From the NCBI RefSeq assembly GCF_014873945.1, contig NZ_JADBEC010000001.1, positions 124,001 to 188,000 on the forward strand: a stretch of 64,000 nucleotides of DNA. Reading direction: 5' to 3'. The DNA is from Rhizobium viscosum. Lineage in GTDB: Bacteria > Pseudomonadota > Alphaproteobacteria > Rhizobiales > Rhizobiaceae. Both the position numbers and the translations under genes were made by a program. Below are positions 28,077 through 37,641 of the stretch, piece by piece; position 1 is the stretch's first letter; each line of letters starts with the position of its first letter. A model generated the notes under the pieces. The model ran no database searches and had not been told where the DNA came from. It was given only the letters and a program-made list of their open reading frames with translations.

Positions 28077-28107
28077 AGGCGCCGCCTCGAAATCCGAGAC
28101 GGCGCCT
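28077..28107 (-). terminator. Hairpin downstream of the slipin gene
   Basis: AGGCGCCG and CGGCGCCT enclose a second stem CTCG/CGAG. It lies 8 bp after the slipin stop on the minus strand. The T-run is poor (TGTTATAG), so termination may be partial. Confidence 0.45.
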
Positions 28108-28115
28108 GCCTTTCT

Positions 28116-29258
28116 TCAATCGCGGAGATTGATGATGTCATTCATCAATCCGCCGGTGCCGTTGTGGATGGTCAGGTGACCAACCTTGCCAGCAATGGTT
28201 TCAAGGGCCTCAAGCTCCTTCAGACGCAGCATGACCGGGTTTTCGGCCATGACCTTCGCCGTGTTGAGGAGCGAACGCGTGGCGTTCGTTTCCTCACGGC
28301 GACGAATGACATTCGCTTCGGCCTGCTTCTCAGCAGCAACGACCTGGTTGAGGATCTCACGCATCTCACCCGGCAGGATCACGTCCTTGAGTTCGATACC
28401 GGAAACCTCGATGCCAACAGCCGCCATGTCCTCACGGACCTTTTCGGCGGCTTCGGCATTGATCGTCACCTTACGCTCGAGAATCTGGTCGAGGGTCAGG
28501 CTGCCAAGCGTGCGGCGGAAGACAAACTGAAGCGCGCGGTAGAGCCCATCCGAGAAGTCCTTCACCACAGTCACCGCCTTGACCGGGTCTACGACACGGT
28601 ATTCGGCAGAGATGTTGATACGGATCGTCACGCGGTCACGGGTCAGGAGTTCCTGGCCAGCAACATCGAGCGTCTGCCACTTCAGGTCGATCACCTTCAC
28701 CTGGAAAGCCTTGCCGACATTCCAGAAAGAGTGGATGCCTGCGGACAGCATTCCGGACTGCACGCCGTCAATGAAAAGCAGGCCGACCTGTCCCTCATTG
28801 ACCAGATGCACGCTCACCGCCTCGGCCTTTCGGGCCTGCACGATGCGGCGCATCAGCGCCGGGTCGACGGTCAGCTTCTCCGAAACGTCGATCCGCTTTT
28901 CCGCCCAGGGTCCAGCGTCCTTCCAGACGATCAGCTTCTGGTTCGGCAGCATTACTGCAAAGATTGCGCCATCCCGCTCGATCACCGCCACCTCCGCGGC
29001 AGCGGTGCGGAAAACGGCCAGGCTCTGCTCGGCGACATCAGGGAACTTGTCGAACAGAGCCTTCTCGTAAGCCGAAACGAATACCGGGTTGTTCAGGTCG
29101 TGGCGGGCGATCTCAAGACTATTGCGTGTGTTCGGCAGCCAGTGCAGGCCCGATCCGTACACACCTATAGTCTGGCCCTTGTTCAGGGCGATCACACGTT
29201 CATTTTCCTTCACAAGGACGCGCCTGCGTCCCAAAATCATCGAGAGAAGTTCTATCAT
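28116..29258 (-). CDS. Slipin-like SPFH/band 7 protein
   Basis: 380 residues. The SPFH domain covers about residues 150-330: INISAEYRVVDPVKAVTVVK, LDQILERKVTINAEAAEKV, and GIEVSGIELKDVILPGEMR. A charged coiled-coil tail follows (AAEKQAEANVIRRREETNAT). A preceding region of about 150 residues has VLVKENERVIALNKGQTIG. These proteins organise membrane microdomains at the inner face of the membrane. No NfeD-type protease partner is adjacent, so this is the eoslipin/orphan arrangement. Confidence 0.85.
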   Translation of the reverse strand: MIELLSMILGRRRVLVKENERVIALNKGQTIGVYGSGLHWLPNTRNSLEIARHDLNNPVFVSAYEKALFDKFPDVAEQSLAVFRTAAAEVAVIERDGAIFAVMLPNQKLIVWKDAGPWAEKRIDVSEKLTVDPALMRRIVQARKAEAVSVHLVNEGQVGLLFIDGVQSGMLSAGIHSFWNVGKAFQVKVIDLKWQTLDVAGQELLTRDRVTIRINISAEYRVVDPVKAVTVVKDFSDGLYRALQFVFRRTLGSLTLDQILERKVTINAEAAEKVREDMAAVGIEVSGIELKDVILPGEMREILNQVVAAEKQAEANVIRRREETNATRSLLNTAKVMAENPVMLRLKELEALETIAGKVGHLTIHNGTGGLMNDIINLRD

Positions 29259-29586
29259 GTTCGTTGCTCCTTCGGTTCGCTAAGTCATCGACCGATTTTT
29301 CCTTGCGTTTGTGTTTCACTCGTTCAGTTCAGGCATTCATACCCGGCATTGATCCGGGAACCGGTGGCAGGCGGCGTCTGCGGAACAATAGGAGAGGACG
29401 CTGCGGCAGGCAGGCGGGCCTTGGAGCGTGCTCCTCGGCAGACCGGTCTGCGGCTTGATCGTCACTATCGTTCTGGCTTGCGCCCCTGGTTCTGGAATGG
29501 GCCGAGACCTTTCAGCCTCTTTCCGCTCCTCGACATTCCGGTCCCCGAACCGTCAATTTCAGCTTTTCTGGTACCGCAAACCAGCG
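29259..29586. other. Intergenic region upstream of the slipin gene
   Basis: About 330 bases without a supported ORF. It lies between the slipin start and the divergent tRNA pair. I find no clear promoter or repeat. Confidence 0.4.
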
Positions 29587-29657
29587 CTTGGAGAAGGATT
29601 CGAACCTTCGACATTCAGATTACAAGTCTGACGCTCTACCCACTGAGCCATCCAATG
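29587..29657 (-). tRNA. Divergent tRNA-Thr-like gene (anticodon TGT)
   Basis: The D-arm (GCTC, AGTGGGTA, GAGC), anticodon arm (TCAGA, CTTGTAA, TCTGA) and T-arm (GAAGG, TTCGAAT, CCTTC) are all perfect. The acceptor stem pairs only at five positions (TTGGA/TCCAA), the first two pairs are mismatched, and no CCA is encoded. Its 5' end overlaps the CCA of the next tRNA by two bases. It may be a tRNA gene in decay or one matured by processing from a shared precursor. Confidence 0.6.
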
Positions 29658-29730
29658 GTGCAAATAGTAGGACTCGAACCCACGACCTCCGGATGCCAAA
29701 TCCGGCGCTCTTCCTCTGAGCTATATCCGC
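29656..29730 (-). tRNA. Divergent tRNA gene (anticodon TGG, Pro by codon)
   Basis: 75 nt with CCA encoded. The acceptor GCGGATA pairs with TATTTGC (two G:T pairs), the D-arm is GCTC/GAGC, the anticodon stem CCGGA/TCCGG encloses TTTGGCA, and the T-arm is GTGGG/CCTAC. Position 37 is C where tRNA-Pro has G, and the first pair is G1:C72, which is not the bacterial proline identity pair. The body resembles tRNA-Gly more than the canonical tRNA-Pro at 791-867. Its decoding role is uncertain. Confidence 0.65.
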
Positions 29731-29935
29731 TTCCGACCTCCGATGCGGCATCCGTATACAGGGCGGCAAAGCCGGCTGCACGAGAGGAGGTTTTGAACTC
29801 CATCCGTTGATGTCCACACCGGCTGACGACCGGGAGGCTGCGTTTAAGGTATTTCGCGGTGTTATGGCAATGGGAAAATTGAAACGCTAAGTTGCGAACC
29901 TCCGTTCGTTGCACAAATGCAACAGGCTTGCCGCG

Positions 29936-30436
29936 CTAGTCCTCGGCTAATTGCTTCTGCAAATGCACCTTTTCGAGTGGGACGCCCATGCTCTTCGCAA
30001 ACTCGATACCATGCCAGATGATCTTGAAACCGCAGCGCTCGTAAAGGCGGATTGCACCGCTGTTCTTCGCATGCGTGTCGAGCCGCGCCGTTTCCAGGCC
30101 TTCGCCTTTCATCAGCTCGCAGAGATGAAACAGCAGCGCTTTGCCGATGCCTTTGCCCTGATGATCGGGATGCACCCAAAGGTCGGAAATATAGTTTGGC
30201 ACATTCTCCCGTGCGCTCCAGCCGACGATTCCTCCGTCAAGTTCAGCGACGAAGATCTCACCCATCGTCTCATCCGGAAAAATCGCGAATTCCTGCTTCA
30301 CCCGGTCGATGACAGCGGGATCTCGATAGCTGTCTTCAAAGGCGTTGCTTGCTGCCCATGCGGCAAAACCAACAACGCCGACCATTTTGTGGTCGGCGTC
30401 TGCAATCTTTCGTATCGTTGGAGCGGTTACCACCAC
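29936..30436 (-). CDS. GNAT-family N-acetyltransferase
   Basis: 166 residues starting at GTG and overlapping the 3' end of gatA by 10 bases, so it is coupled to gatCA. Motif A is [16 protein letters not shown], and [13 protein letters not shown] closes the fold. [18 protein letters not shown] is close to the corresponding segment of the GNAT upstream of gatB ([18 protein letters not shown]), so the two are probably paralogues. Substrate is unknown. Confidence 0.85.
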   Translation of the reverse strand: MVVTAPTIRKIADADHKMVGVVGFAAWAASNAFEDSYRDPAVIDRVKQEFAIFPDETMGEIFVAELDGGIVGWSARENVPNYISDLWVHPDHQGKGIGKALLFHLCELMKGEGLETARLDTHAKNSGAIRLYERCGFKIIWHGIEFAKSMGVPLEKVHLQKQLAED

Positions 30437-31908
30437 TTGGCAGGCGTAAACTTGCCGGCGGCCTGTTCGATAACATGGGCGGTCTTGAAGAGGGTTTCCT
30501 CGTCGAAGGCCTTGCCGATGAGCTGCAGGCCGAGCGGCAGACCCTTGTGGTCGAGGCCCGCGGGAACGGCGATGCCTGGCAGGCCTGCCATGTTCACCGT
30601 GACCGTGAAGATGTCGTTCAGGTACATCTTCACCGGATCGGCGGCGAGGTTCTCGTCTGCAACGCCAAAGGCGGACGAAGGGGTGGCCGGCGTCAGGATG
30701 GCGTCGACGCCGGCATCGAAGGCGAGTTCGAAGTCGCGCTTGATCAGCGTGCGGACCTTCTGGGCGCGCAGGTAATAGGCGTCGTAGTAACCGGCCGACA
30801 GAACATAGGTGCCGATCATGATGCGGCGCTTAACTTCCTGGCCGAAGCCGGCGGCGCGCGTCTTCTCGTACATGTCGACGATATCCTTGCCGTCGACGCG
30901 CAGGCCGTAGCGCACGCCATCGTAACGGGCGAGGTTCGACGAGGCTTCGGCGGGCGCCACGATGTAGTAGGCCGGAAGGGCGTATTTCGTGTGGGGCAGC
31001 GAGATGTTGACGATCTCGGCACCGGCATCCTTCAGCCAGGCGATGCCCTGCTGCCAGATGGCCTCGATCTCATCGGGCATGCCATCGACGCGATATTCGT
31101 TCGGAATGCCGATCTTCATGCCCTTCAGCGACTGGCCGATGGCGGCTTCGTAATCCGGAACCGGCAGATCGACGGAAGTCGTGTCCTTGGCATCGACGCT
31201 TGCCATCGACTTCAGGAGGATTGCGGCATCGCGCACGTCGCGGGCGATCGGGCCGGCCTGATCGAGCGAGGAAGCGAAGGCAACCGTGCCCCAGCGCGAG
31301 CAGCGGCCATATGTCGGCTTGATGCCGACTGTACCGGTGAAGGCAGCCGGCTGGCGGATCGAGCCGCCTGTGTCTGTTGCAGTAGCACCTGCGCAGAGAT
31401 GGGCGGCAACGGCTGCAGCCGAACCACCGGAAGAGCCGCCCGGAACGAGCTGCTGGTTAGAGCCGGCGGCGCGCCAAGGGTTGATGACAGCGCCATAGTG
31501 CGAGGTTTCGTTGGAAGAGCCCATCGCGAACTCGTCCATGTTCAGCTTGCCGAGCATGACGGCACCGTCATCCCAGAGGTTCTGGGTCACGGTCGATTCA
31601 TAACGCGGCTCGAAACCGTCGAGAATATGGCTGCAGGCCTGGGTGTGCACGCCGACGGTGGCGAACAGATCCTTGATGCCGAGCGGGATGCCTTCGAGAT
31701 CGCCGGCCTTGCCGGCGGCAATGCGTTCGTCGGAGTTCTTTGCCATGAGGTGGGCGAGATCCGGCGTGACCTTGATATAAGCGTTAAGATGGCCATTGGC
31801 CGCATCGATCGCCGAGATATAGGCCTCGGTCAGTTCGGTCGCGGTGATTTCCTTGGCGCGCAGCTTCTGGCGGGCTTCGGCAATGGTCAGGTTGGTGAGT
31901 TCGCTCAT
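30427..31908 (-). CDS. gatA: Asp-tRNA(Asn)/Glu-tRNA(Gln) amidotransferase subunit A
   Basis: 493 residues. GatA hydrolyses glutamine and channels ammonia to GatB. The Ser-cisSer-Lys triad of the amidase signature family is present: lysine in [10 protein letters not shown], cis-Ser in [13 protein letters not shown], and the nucleophilic Ser in [11 protein letters not shown]. It is 58 bp downstream of gatC on the same strand and overlaps the following GNAT gene. Confidence 0.97.
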   Translation of the reverse strand: MSELTNLTIAEARQKLRAKEITATELTEAYISAIDAANGHLNAYIKVTPDLAHLMAKNSDERIAAGKAGDLEGIPLGIKDLFATVGVHTQACSHILDGFEPRYESTVTQNLWDDGAVMLGKLNMDEFAMGSSNETSHYGAVINPWRAAGSNQQLVPGGSSGGSAAAVAAHLCAGATATDTGGSIRQPAAFTGTVGIKPTYGRCSRWGTVAFASSLDQAGPIARDVRDAAILLKSMASVDAKDTTSVDLPVPDYEAAIGQSLKGMKIGIPNEYRVDGMPDEIEAIWQQGIAWLKDAGAEIVNISLPHTKYALPAYYIVAPAEASSNLARYDGVRYGLRVDGKDIVDMYEKTRAAGFGQEVKRRIMIGTYVLSAGYYDAYYLRAQKVRTLIKRDFELAFDAGVDAILTPATPSSAFGVADENLAADPVKMYLNDIFTVTVNMAGLPGIAVPAGLDHKGLPLGLQLIGKAFDEETLFKTAHVIEQAAGKFTPAKWW

Positions 31909-31966
31909 CGTGTTTTCGCTTCAGGTCTGAAAATGGCAACAGGGTCGGAAAGAGGCGGACAAAGCC

Positions 31967-32254
31967 TTATTCGACGACTTTCGGCACCAGGAAGAAATTG
32001 TGGTCGGTGATCGGCGCATTGGCAACGACGTCGGCGGCCTTGTTGCCGTCATTGACGATATCGGTGCGCTTCTTCATGTCCATCGGAGTCACTGAGGTCA
32101 TGGCTTCGACGCCCTCGACGTCAACTTCGGAGAGCTGCTCGACGAAGCCGAGGATGCCGTTCAATTCACCAACCATACGATTTGCCTCTTCTTCCGAGAC
32201 GGCAATACGGGCAAGGCGCGCAACGCGCTTAACGGTGGCGAGATCGACGGACAT
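31967..32254 (-). CDS. gatC: Asp-tRNA(Asn)/Glu-tRNA(Gln) amidotransferase subunit C
   Basis: 95 residues, the usual length. It begins [20 protein letters not shown] and contains [16 protein letters not shown] and the belt segment [15 protein letters not shown]. GatC wraps the GatA-GatB interface. First gene of the gatCA-GNAT operon, with the hydrolase gene next upstream on the same strand. Confidence 0.96.
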   Translation of the reverse strand: MSVDLATVKRVARLARIAVSEEEANRMVGELNGILGFVEQLSEVDVEGVEAMTSVTPMDMKKRTDIVNDGNKAADVVANAPITDHNFFLVPKVVE

Positions 32255-32379
32255 GGCATTCTCCGGATAGCAATTTTCCTATCGCTATAAAGACCATGTC
32301 CGTCCTGTGCAACGGGTTTGCCTTTTCGGCAATGCAGAATTCCTGCCCTCAAACTCACCGGGATTTGAGGGCTTATGCA

Positions 32380-33084
32380 TCAGAACGACAGGCTTTCGCC
32401 GGGCTTCGGCGCCTTCACTTGCGTCTTCGACGCTTCCATGCCGGCAATGAATTTTTCCGGCGTCTGGTCGATGATCGGGAAGGTGCCGTAGTGGCAGGGA
32501 ATGGCCGTCTTGAAGTTGAAGTAGCGCTGGCAGGCAAGAGCCGCCACCGCGCCGCCCATGGTGAAGCGGTCGCCGATCGGCACGATACCGATATCGGGCT
32601 GATGCAGTTCGTTGATCAGCGCCATATCCGAAAAGATATCCGTGTCGCCCATGTGGAAGAGGCTCGGCTCGTCGTCGAAATGCAGCATGAGGCCGTTCGC
32701 GCTGCCGAGCGAATGCGAAACACCGTCTTCCGTCGTCTGGGCGGAAGAATGCAGCGCATTGGTGAAGGTGGCGGTGAAGCCACCAAGCGAGACCGTGCCG
32801 CCGGTATTACCCATTTCCAGCTTTTCAACACCCTTCGTACCAAGCCAGGAGGCAAGATCGGCATTGGCGAGAACGACGGCACCGGTCTCCCTGGCGATGG
32901 CTACGGTATCGCCGACATGGTCACCGTGGCCGTGGGTCAGCAGGATATGGGTGATGCCCTTGGTCACATCCTTTATGTCCTGGCCGGCAAAGGACGAGTT
33001 ATAGGTCAGGAAAGGGTCGATCAGGATTTTGGCCGCTTTCGTCTCGATACGGAAAGCAGAATGGCCGAGCCAGGTGATCTTCAT
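32380..33084 (-). CDS. UPF0173 metal-dependent hydrolase
   Basis: 234 residues with a metallo-beta-lactamase fold. The metal motif is THGHGDH, further ligands are likely in [17 protein letters not shown] and CHYGTFP. The N-terminus [14 protein letters not shown] is typical of the UPF0173 group. The substrate is unknown. It sits between ruvX (divergent, 178 bp) and gatC (125 bp) and may share transcription with gatCA. Confidence 0.9.
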   Translation of the reverse strand: MKITWLGHSAFRIETKAAKILIDPFLTYNSSFAGQDIKDVTKGITHILLTHGHGDHVGDTVAIARETGAVVLANADLASWLGTKGVEKLEMGNTGGTVSLGGFTATFTNALHSSAQTTEDGVSHSLGSANGLMLHFDDEPSLFHMGDTDIFSDMALINELHQPDIGIVPIGDRFTMGGAVAALACQRYFNFKTAIPCHYGTFPIIDQTPEKFIAGMEASKTQVKAPKPGESLSF

Positions 33085-33262
33085 GAAAAGTCTCCTTTAT
33101 TACGTGATGCAAAAGGCGATTTCGGAGGCCAGAAAGGCTTGGGACAATTCTGGCCGGAAAACCGTTTCGCACTTTTCCTGGAATTGCACTAAGGACATAG
33201 CCGATATGGCCGCAAAGAAAAGCGGCGGGAACTTCAATTTCTTTTGACAGGATAACATAGCA

Positions 33263-33754
33263 ATGACGGTGCTTACGATCGAGGAACTGGCCGGAATACT
33301 CGACCCTGGACAGGCGATCGCAGGCCTCGATCTCGGCACCAAGACGATCGGCCTTGCCATGTCCGATCTCGGACGCCGCTTTGCGACGCCGCGCCCGGTC
33401 CTCAAGCGTGAGAAATTCAGCATCGATGCTGAGACGCTGCTGAGTTTTGCCGCGAAGGAGAAAGTTGCGGCGTTCGTTATCGGCCTGCCGATGAATATGG
33501 ACGGGTCGACAGGACCGCGCGTGCAGGCGACGCGGGCTTTCGTGCGCAATATGGAGCAGAAGACCGCCCTTCCCTTCATCTATTGGGATGAGCGGCTATC
33601 GACGGTGGCGGCCGAACGGGCCCTGCTGGAAATGGATGTTTCGCGGGCAAAACGCGCCGAACGCATCGATTCGGCCGCAGCGAGCTTCATCCTTCAGGGA
33701 GCGCTCGACAGGCTTTCCTTGCTGGGGAGATCGGCAGACGACACGGAGGCGTGA
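33263..33754 (+). CDS. ruvX: RuvX/YqgF-type nuclease (Holliday junction resolvase-like)
   Basis: 163 residues of RNase H fold. The first acidic motif is [32 protein letters not shown] and [16 protein letters not shown] carry the others. Members act on 16S rRNA 5' maturation and possibly on recombination intermediates. Its last 61 bases overlap the 3' end of a convergent membrane-protein gene. Confidence 0.93.
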   Translation: MTVLTIEELAGILDPGQAIAGLDLGTKTIGLAMSDLGRRFATPRPVLKREKFSIDAETLLSFAAKEKVAAFVIGLPMNMDGSTGPRVQATRAFVRNMEQKTALPFIYWDERLSTVAAERALLEMDVSRAKRAERIDSAAASFILQGALDRLSLLGRSADDTEA

Positions 33755-34023
33755 CGCGCCTTCCACCAGCCGGCGATCTGGCGGCGCTTGCGGAAGCCCA
33801 TGATGGCAAAGACGACGAGGCTGTCGACGGCGATCGCTCGGGCGACGAGCGGAGGGATTTCCTGCGGCGGCAGGCCGAGCGCCTTGCCGTAAATCTGGAA
33901 GGTCAGGTCATGGACCTGCCGCGTCAGCATGAAGATGCCGAAGTTCAGATCGTAGTAAGAAAGCCAGTACCATCCCGCCAGGAAGACGATCGGACCGGCC
34001 CAGAAGATCAGAAACCACTTCAT
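33694..34023 (-). CDS. Small membrane protein, probably DUF6105
   Basis: 109 residues with two likely membrane segments: [20 protein letters not shown] near the N-terminus and [18 protein letters not shown] near residue 70. It has the look of the rhizobial DUF6105 family, whose function is unknown. The 3' end overlaps ruvX by 61 bases in antisense. The start codon overlaps the stop of the upstream small membrane gene (ATGA), so the two are coupled. Confidence 0.7.
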   Translation of the reverse strand: MKWFLIFWAGPIVFLAGWYWLSYYDLNFGIFMLTRQVHDLTFQIYGKALGLPPQEIPPLVARAIAVDSLVVFAIMGFRKRRQIAGWWKARHASVSSADLPSKESLSSAP

Positions 34024-34193
34024 GCGGCCTCTCCTTCGTGCTTGCGCAGGACCGGCATATCAAGGGAAACGAGCCAGACCGACGATGCCATAATGCAGAG
34101 TACGAGCGTGGGCACGGCAATATCCAGCGCCAGCACGGCGAAAAACATCATCGCCGCGACAAGCAACGCGGTTCTGGCTGCTCTGGTTCCCAT
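34020..34193 (-). CDS. Small membrane protein
   Basis: 57 residues from the ATG (MGTRAARTALLVAAMMFFAV), mainly two hydrophobic segments. The frame is open to a GTG at 34238 (72 residues), and neither start has a strong Shine-Dalgarno. No family recognised. The ATGA overlap with the following membrane-protein gene argues that it is translated. Confidence 0.55.
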   Translation of the reverse strand: MGTRAARTALLVAAMMFFAVLALDIAVPTLVLCIMASSVWLVSLDMPVLRKHEGEAA

Positions 34194-34313
34194 GACTGAA
34201 CTCGGGTCCACATTCGTTACATTTCTAATGTGGACCACACTGGCGGGTTAACCAGCACCACGCAACGTAAACCAATTGTTAAGGTTAACGGTCGGGCGGA
34301 GGCTGTGGATTGT

Positions 34314-34973
34314 TCAGCCGTAGACGCCGCGCACCAGCCGCTTCAACGCACCGGCTGCCTTCTCCCAGTCCTTGCCGTTCTTCAACACCAGCCCCGCGCA
34401 CTGGCCGCCGGCAGCCGCCGAAAGCACGAGATGCTGGATGGAAGCAAAGATCAGAGCATTGACGGCCGCGGTATCGACGCCCTTAGGCGGCGTCAGCGAT
34501 CCGCGCATGCGGTCGAGCCAGAGCCCCAGCGCTTTCGAGCGCGCTTCGGAAAGGCGCCTCACCTGCTCGGTATTTTCCGATATCTCCCAGGCGACGATGC
34601 GGCGCATCAAGGGATCGTCGCGCAGCGCTTCCAGGAAAAGCAGCGACAGCCGCTCCATCAGGTCGCCATAGGTCAGGAGGAACATGCCGCCGGTATCTTC
34701 GGGGATGCGATCCTTGACCCAATTGCCGAGATCGGCGCCGATCGCCTCGACAAGGCCATCGAGGCCGCCATAATAGCGGTAGATGAGTTGCTTGTCGCAG
34801 CCGGCGCGGCGGGCGACGGCATTGATGCCGAAATTCTGGAAGCCTTCTTCCGCCAGCAGGTTCTTGGCGGCTTTCAGGATGGCGCGCTCAGTCGCGCTTC
34901 TGTCGCGGATGCGCCTTTCAGGTTCAGCAGCACCCGTCTGTTCGAGCACGGCCACGGCACTTTCATTCAGCAT
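34314..34973 (-). CDS. TetR-family transcriptional regulator
   Basis: 219 residues. The N-terminal DNA-binding domain (about residues 25-72) reads ATERAILKAAKNLLAEEGFQ then NFGINAVARRAGCDKQLIYR and YYGGLDGL. The rest is an all-helical ligand-binding domain with no recognised specificity. A near-perfect palindrome lies about 20 bp upstream of the start, which fits autoregulation. The gene is divergent from map. Confidence 0.92.
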   Translation of the reverse strand: MLNESAVAVLEQTGAAEPERRIRDRSATERAILKAAKNLLAEEGFQNFGINAVARRAGCDKQLIYRYYGGLDGLVEAIGADLGNWVKDRIPEDTGGMFLLTYGDLMERLSLLFLEALRDDPLMRRIVAWEISENTEQVRRLSEARSKALGLWLDRMRGSLTPPKGVDTAAVNALIFASIQHLVLSAAAGGQCAGLVLKNGKDWEKAAGALKRLVRGVYG

Positions 34974-34991
34974 TCGGTCAACCCCGGTCTG

Positions 34992-35005
34992 TCACCAATC
35001 GGTGA
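34992..35005. promoter_or_regulatory. Probable TetR operator
   Basis: TCACC AATC GGTGA, a 14-bp palindrome with a two-base central mismatch, 19 bp upstream of the TetR ATG, with GTAAC beyond its right arm. It lies between TetR and map and could serve either. Confidence 0.55.
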
Positions 35006-35220
35006 GTAACAGTGGAATTTTCCATCTACAATCCTATCTAATTGAGAAGACTGTGGATATTGATTGTCCGCGGCTCTGCTGACGCTGGTGGGCGGCCCGG
35101 CGGCATTTTTCATCCCACATAGCGCGCCCGAGAAATCTTGCCCTTGCGGTTGATCGCGATGGACGAACCCGGCATAGCTGCATTATGAAAAGAGACGACA
35201 ATTTCTGCTAAGGCCTTGCA

Positions 35221-36057
35221 ATGGTGAATTATATCGAAGCCGCAACCGCGCCGCCGAAGAATACCGGCGCCATCAGGCTTTATGGCCCTGAAGCATTTGA
35301 GGGAATGCGCAACGCGTGCCAGCTGACCGCGCGCTGCCTCGATGCGCTTGCCGATATCGTCAAGCCGGGCCTCGCAACCAATGAAATCGACCGTTTCGTT
35401 TTCGAATTCGGCATGGATAACGGCGCCTATCCGGCGACGCTGAACTATCGCGGCTATACGAAGTCCACCTGTACTTCGATCAATCATGTGGTCTGCCACG
35501 GCATTCCTGATGACAAGCCGCTGCGCGAGGGTGATATCGTCAATATAGACGTGACCTTCGTCGTCGATGGCTGGCATGGCGATTCGAGCCGCATGTATCC
35601 GGTCGGCCAGGTCAAGCGCGCTGCTGAACGCCTGCTGGAAGTGACCTATGAGTCGCTGATGCGCGGTATCGCCGCCGTTCATCCCGGCGCACGCACCGGC
35701 GCGATCGGCGAAGCGATCCAGACCTATGCAGAAGCCGAGCGCTGCTCCGTCGTGCGCGATTTCTGCGGCCATGGTGTCGGCCGTCTCTTCCACGATTCGC
35801 CAAACATCCTGCATTACGGCCGCGCCAATGAAGGGCCGGAACTGCGCGAGGGCATGATCTTCACCATCGAGCCGATGATCAATCTCGGACGCCCGCATGT
35901 GAAAGTGCTGGCGGACGGCTGGACTGCCGTGACGCGCGATCGCTCGCTGTCAGCGCAGTACGAACATACGGTCGGCGTAACCGCCAATGGCTGCGAGATC
36001 TTCACGCTTTCGCCCGCCGGCCTCGATCGGCCGGGCCTGCCACCGCTGAACGGGTGA
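35221..36057 (+). CDS. map: Type I methionyl aminopeptidase
   Basis: 278 residues. It removes the initiator methionine. Metal ligands are visible in [19 protein letters not shown] (two Asp), [11 protein letters not shown] (His), FTIEPM (Glu) and QYEHTVGV (Glu). The N-terminus is about 25 residues longer than in E. coli, which is common in alphaproteobacteria. radC starts 8 bp downstream, so the two are likely co-transcribed. Confidence 0.95.
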   Translation: MVNYIEAATAPPKNTGAIRLYGPEAFEGMRNACQLTARCLDALADIVKPGLATNEIDRFVFEFGMDNGAYPATLNYRGYTKSTCTSINHVVCHGIPDDKPLREGDIVNIDVTFVVDGWHGDSSRMYPVGQVKRAAERLLEVTYESLMRGIAAVHPGARTGAIGEAIQTYAEAERCSVVRDFCGHGVGRLFHDSPNILHYGRANEGPELREGMIFTIEPMINLGRPHVKVLADGWTAVTRDRSLSAQYEHTVGVTANGCEIFTLSPAGLDRPGLPPLNG

Positions 36058-36065
36058 TATCATCC

Positions 36066-36881
36066 ATGGCGAAAGGCCCCGTTCCGCAGGCTAGCGATGA
36101 CGAATTGCCTTTCGACATGGACGAGGATATCGCCGTGGACGAACGGGCGTTTTTCGGACAGCCGGCAAAGGCCGCGATTCCTGCAAAAAAATCCGCCTTG
36201 CCCGCCAGGGAAGAGCATTATCACGGCCATCGCGAAAGGCTGCGCAACCGCTTCCGTGAGAATGGCGATACAGCGCTCGCCGACTATGAAATCCTCGAAC
36301 TCCTGCTTTTCCGGCTGATCCCACGCCGCGACACGAAACCGATCGCCAAGGCATTGATCGACCGCTTCGGTTCGCTTGCCGCCGTCTTCGGCGCACCGGC
36401 AGCACTGCTGCAGGAGGTCAAAGGCGTCGGAGAGGCGGTGGCGCTGGATCTGAAGCTGATATCGTCCATTAGCCATCGCGCGCTGAAGAGCGAGCTCAAG
36501 GGCAAGCAAGTGCTTTCCTCCTGGTCGTCGGTCATCCAATATTGTCATGCGGCGATGGCGCATGAGACGCGCGAGCAGTTCCGTATTCTCTTCCTCGACA
36601 AGCGCAATGCGCTGATCGCCGACGAGGTGCAGGGGCGCGGAACGGTGGACCACACACCCGTCTATCCGCGTGAGGTGGTAAGGCGGGCGCTCGAGCTTTC
36701 GGCAACGGCGCTTATTCTCGTCCACAATCATCCCTCGGGCGACCCGACGCCATCGCGCGCCGATATCGAGATGACGAAGATGATCATCGATGCTGCGAAG
36801 CCGCTTGGTATTGCCATCCACGATCACATCATCATTGGCAAAGACGGACAGGCGAGCCTCAAAGGCCTGCGCTTGATATAA
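36066..36881 (+). CDS. radC: RadC family protein (JAB domain)
   Basis: 271 residues. A helix-hairpin-helix-like region ([18 protein letters not shown]) is followed by the MPN/JAB domain with the JAMM zinc motif [14 protein letters not shown]. Despite the name, RadC-type proteins have no proven repair role. The ATG is preferred over an in-frame GTG four codons earlier that would overlap the map stop. An acidic N-terminal tail of about 40 residues precedes the domain. Confidence 0.92.
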   Translation: MAKGPVPQASDDELPFDMDEDIAVDERAFFGQPAKAAIPAKKSALPAREEHYHGHRERLRNRFRENGDTALADYEILELLLFRLIPRRDTKPIAKALIDRFGSLAAVFGAPAALLQEVKGVGEAVALDLKLISSISHRALKSELKGKQVLSSWSSVIQYCHAAMAHETREQFRILFLDKRNALIADEVQGRGTVDHTPVYPREVVRRALELSATALILVHNHPSGDPTPSRADIEMTKMIIDAAKPLGIAIHDHIIIGKDGQASLKGLRLI

Positions 36882-36929
36882 GACCCCGGCTAAGGCATGA
36901 AAAAGCCATCTTGGCGTTCTCCAAGCTGA

Positions 36930-37544
36930 ATGACTGACAACAGGATGGGAATTATGGGCATTTCTCCTGGTCGCCTGTACGCGCCGCCAAGCCTTCGATC
37001 GCTGATACGACTGACACTTCTGCTGCTTGTGGTAACCGGTCTCTATCTCGGCTACCTGCAGCTTTCGACCAATGTACATGCGGTCGTCGATGGCCAGGTG
37101 TATCGCTCCGCTCAGCCCTCCCCCGCAAAGCTTGGCGAACTGGTCAAGGAATACGGCATCAAGTCCGTACTGAACCTGCGCGGCGACAGCAGCGGCGAAG
37201 CCTGGTACGACAACGAGATCGCCGCAGCAAAGGGACTTAATGTCCAGCATATCGATTTCCATATGTCGGCGACGAAGGAACTCTCCGTCGAGGAAGGGCG
37301 CCAGCTGATGGCGATCATGGCCGCCGCGCCTAAGCCGATGCTCATCCACTGCAAGGCCGGCGCCGACCGTACAGGGCTGGCTTCGGCCATCTATGTCGCC
37401 GGTGTTGCCAAGGAAGGAGAGATGGCTGCGGAGTCGCAGATCTCGCTGACATACGGCCATCTGTCGCTTTTCTTCATCGGCGCCTATGCGATGGACCGCA
37501 CATTCGAGCGGCTTGAGCCAATGTTCGGCTTTTTGAACTCCTAA
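36930..37544 (+). CDS. Membrane-anchored dual-specificity phosphatase-like protein
   Basis: 204 residues. One helix (about residues 27-45, LTLLLLVVTGLYLGYL) anchors the protein, and a tyrosine/dual-specificity phosphatase domain follows. The P-loop is HCKAGADRTG (Cys-x5-Arg). VYRSAQPSPAKL and SVLNLRGDSSGE are typical of the bacterial branch, where the general-acid region is poorly conserved. The phosphatase domain is probably periplasmic. Its start may be one of three nearby ATGs (36930, 36945, 36954). Substrate unknown. Confidence 0.8.
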   Translation: MTDNRMGIMGISPGRLYAPPSLRSLIRLTLLLLVVTGLYLGYLQLSTNVHAVVDGQVYRSAQPSPAKLGELVKEYGIKSVLNLRGDSSGEAWYDNEIAAAKGLNVQHIDFHMSATKELSVEEGRQLMAIMAAAPKPMLIHCKAGADRTGLASAIYVAGVAKEGEMAAESQISLTYGHLSLFFIGAYAMDRTFERLEPMFGFLNS

Positions 37545-37641
37545 ACTGCACCGGGATACAAACTGTAACATTGACCGGCTACCGATGAACGCGCGACATT
37601 TCGCGTCGCAATATGATTCCAATTCCAGTTCGGGGCTAAAG

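Noticed and set aside
29770..29815. A third tRNA-like T-arm upstream of the divergent tRNA pair
   Set aside because: Only a T-loop-like GTTCAAAAC with GGAG/CTCC is seen. No D-arm, anticodon arm or matching acceptor is found.
35110..35175. A 21-codon basic ORF upstream of map
   Set aside because: No Shine-Dalgarno and too short to support, although the sequence looks gene-like at its end.
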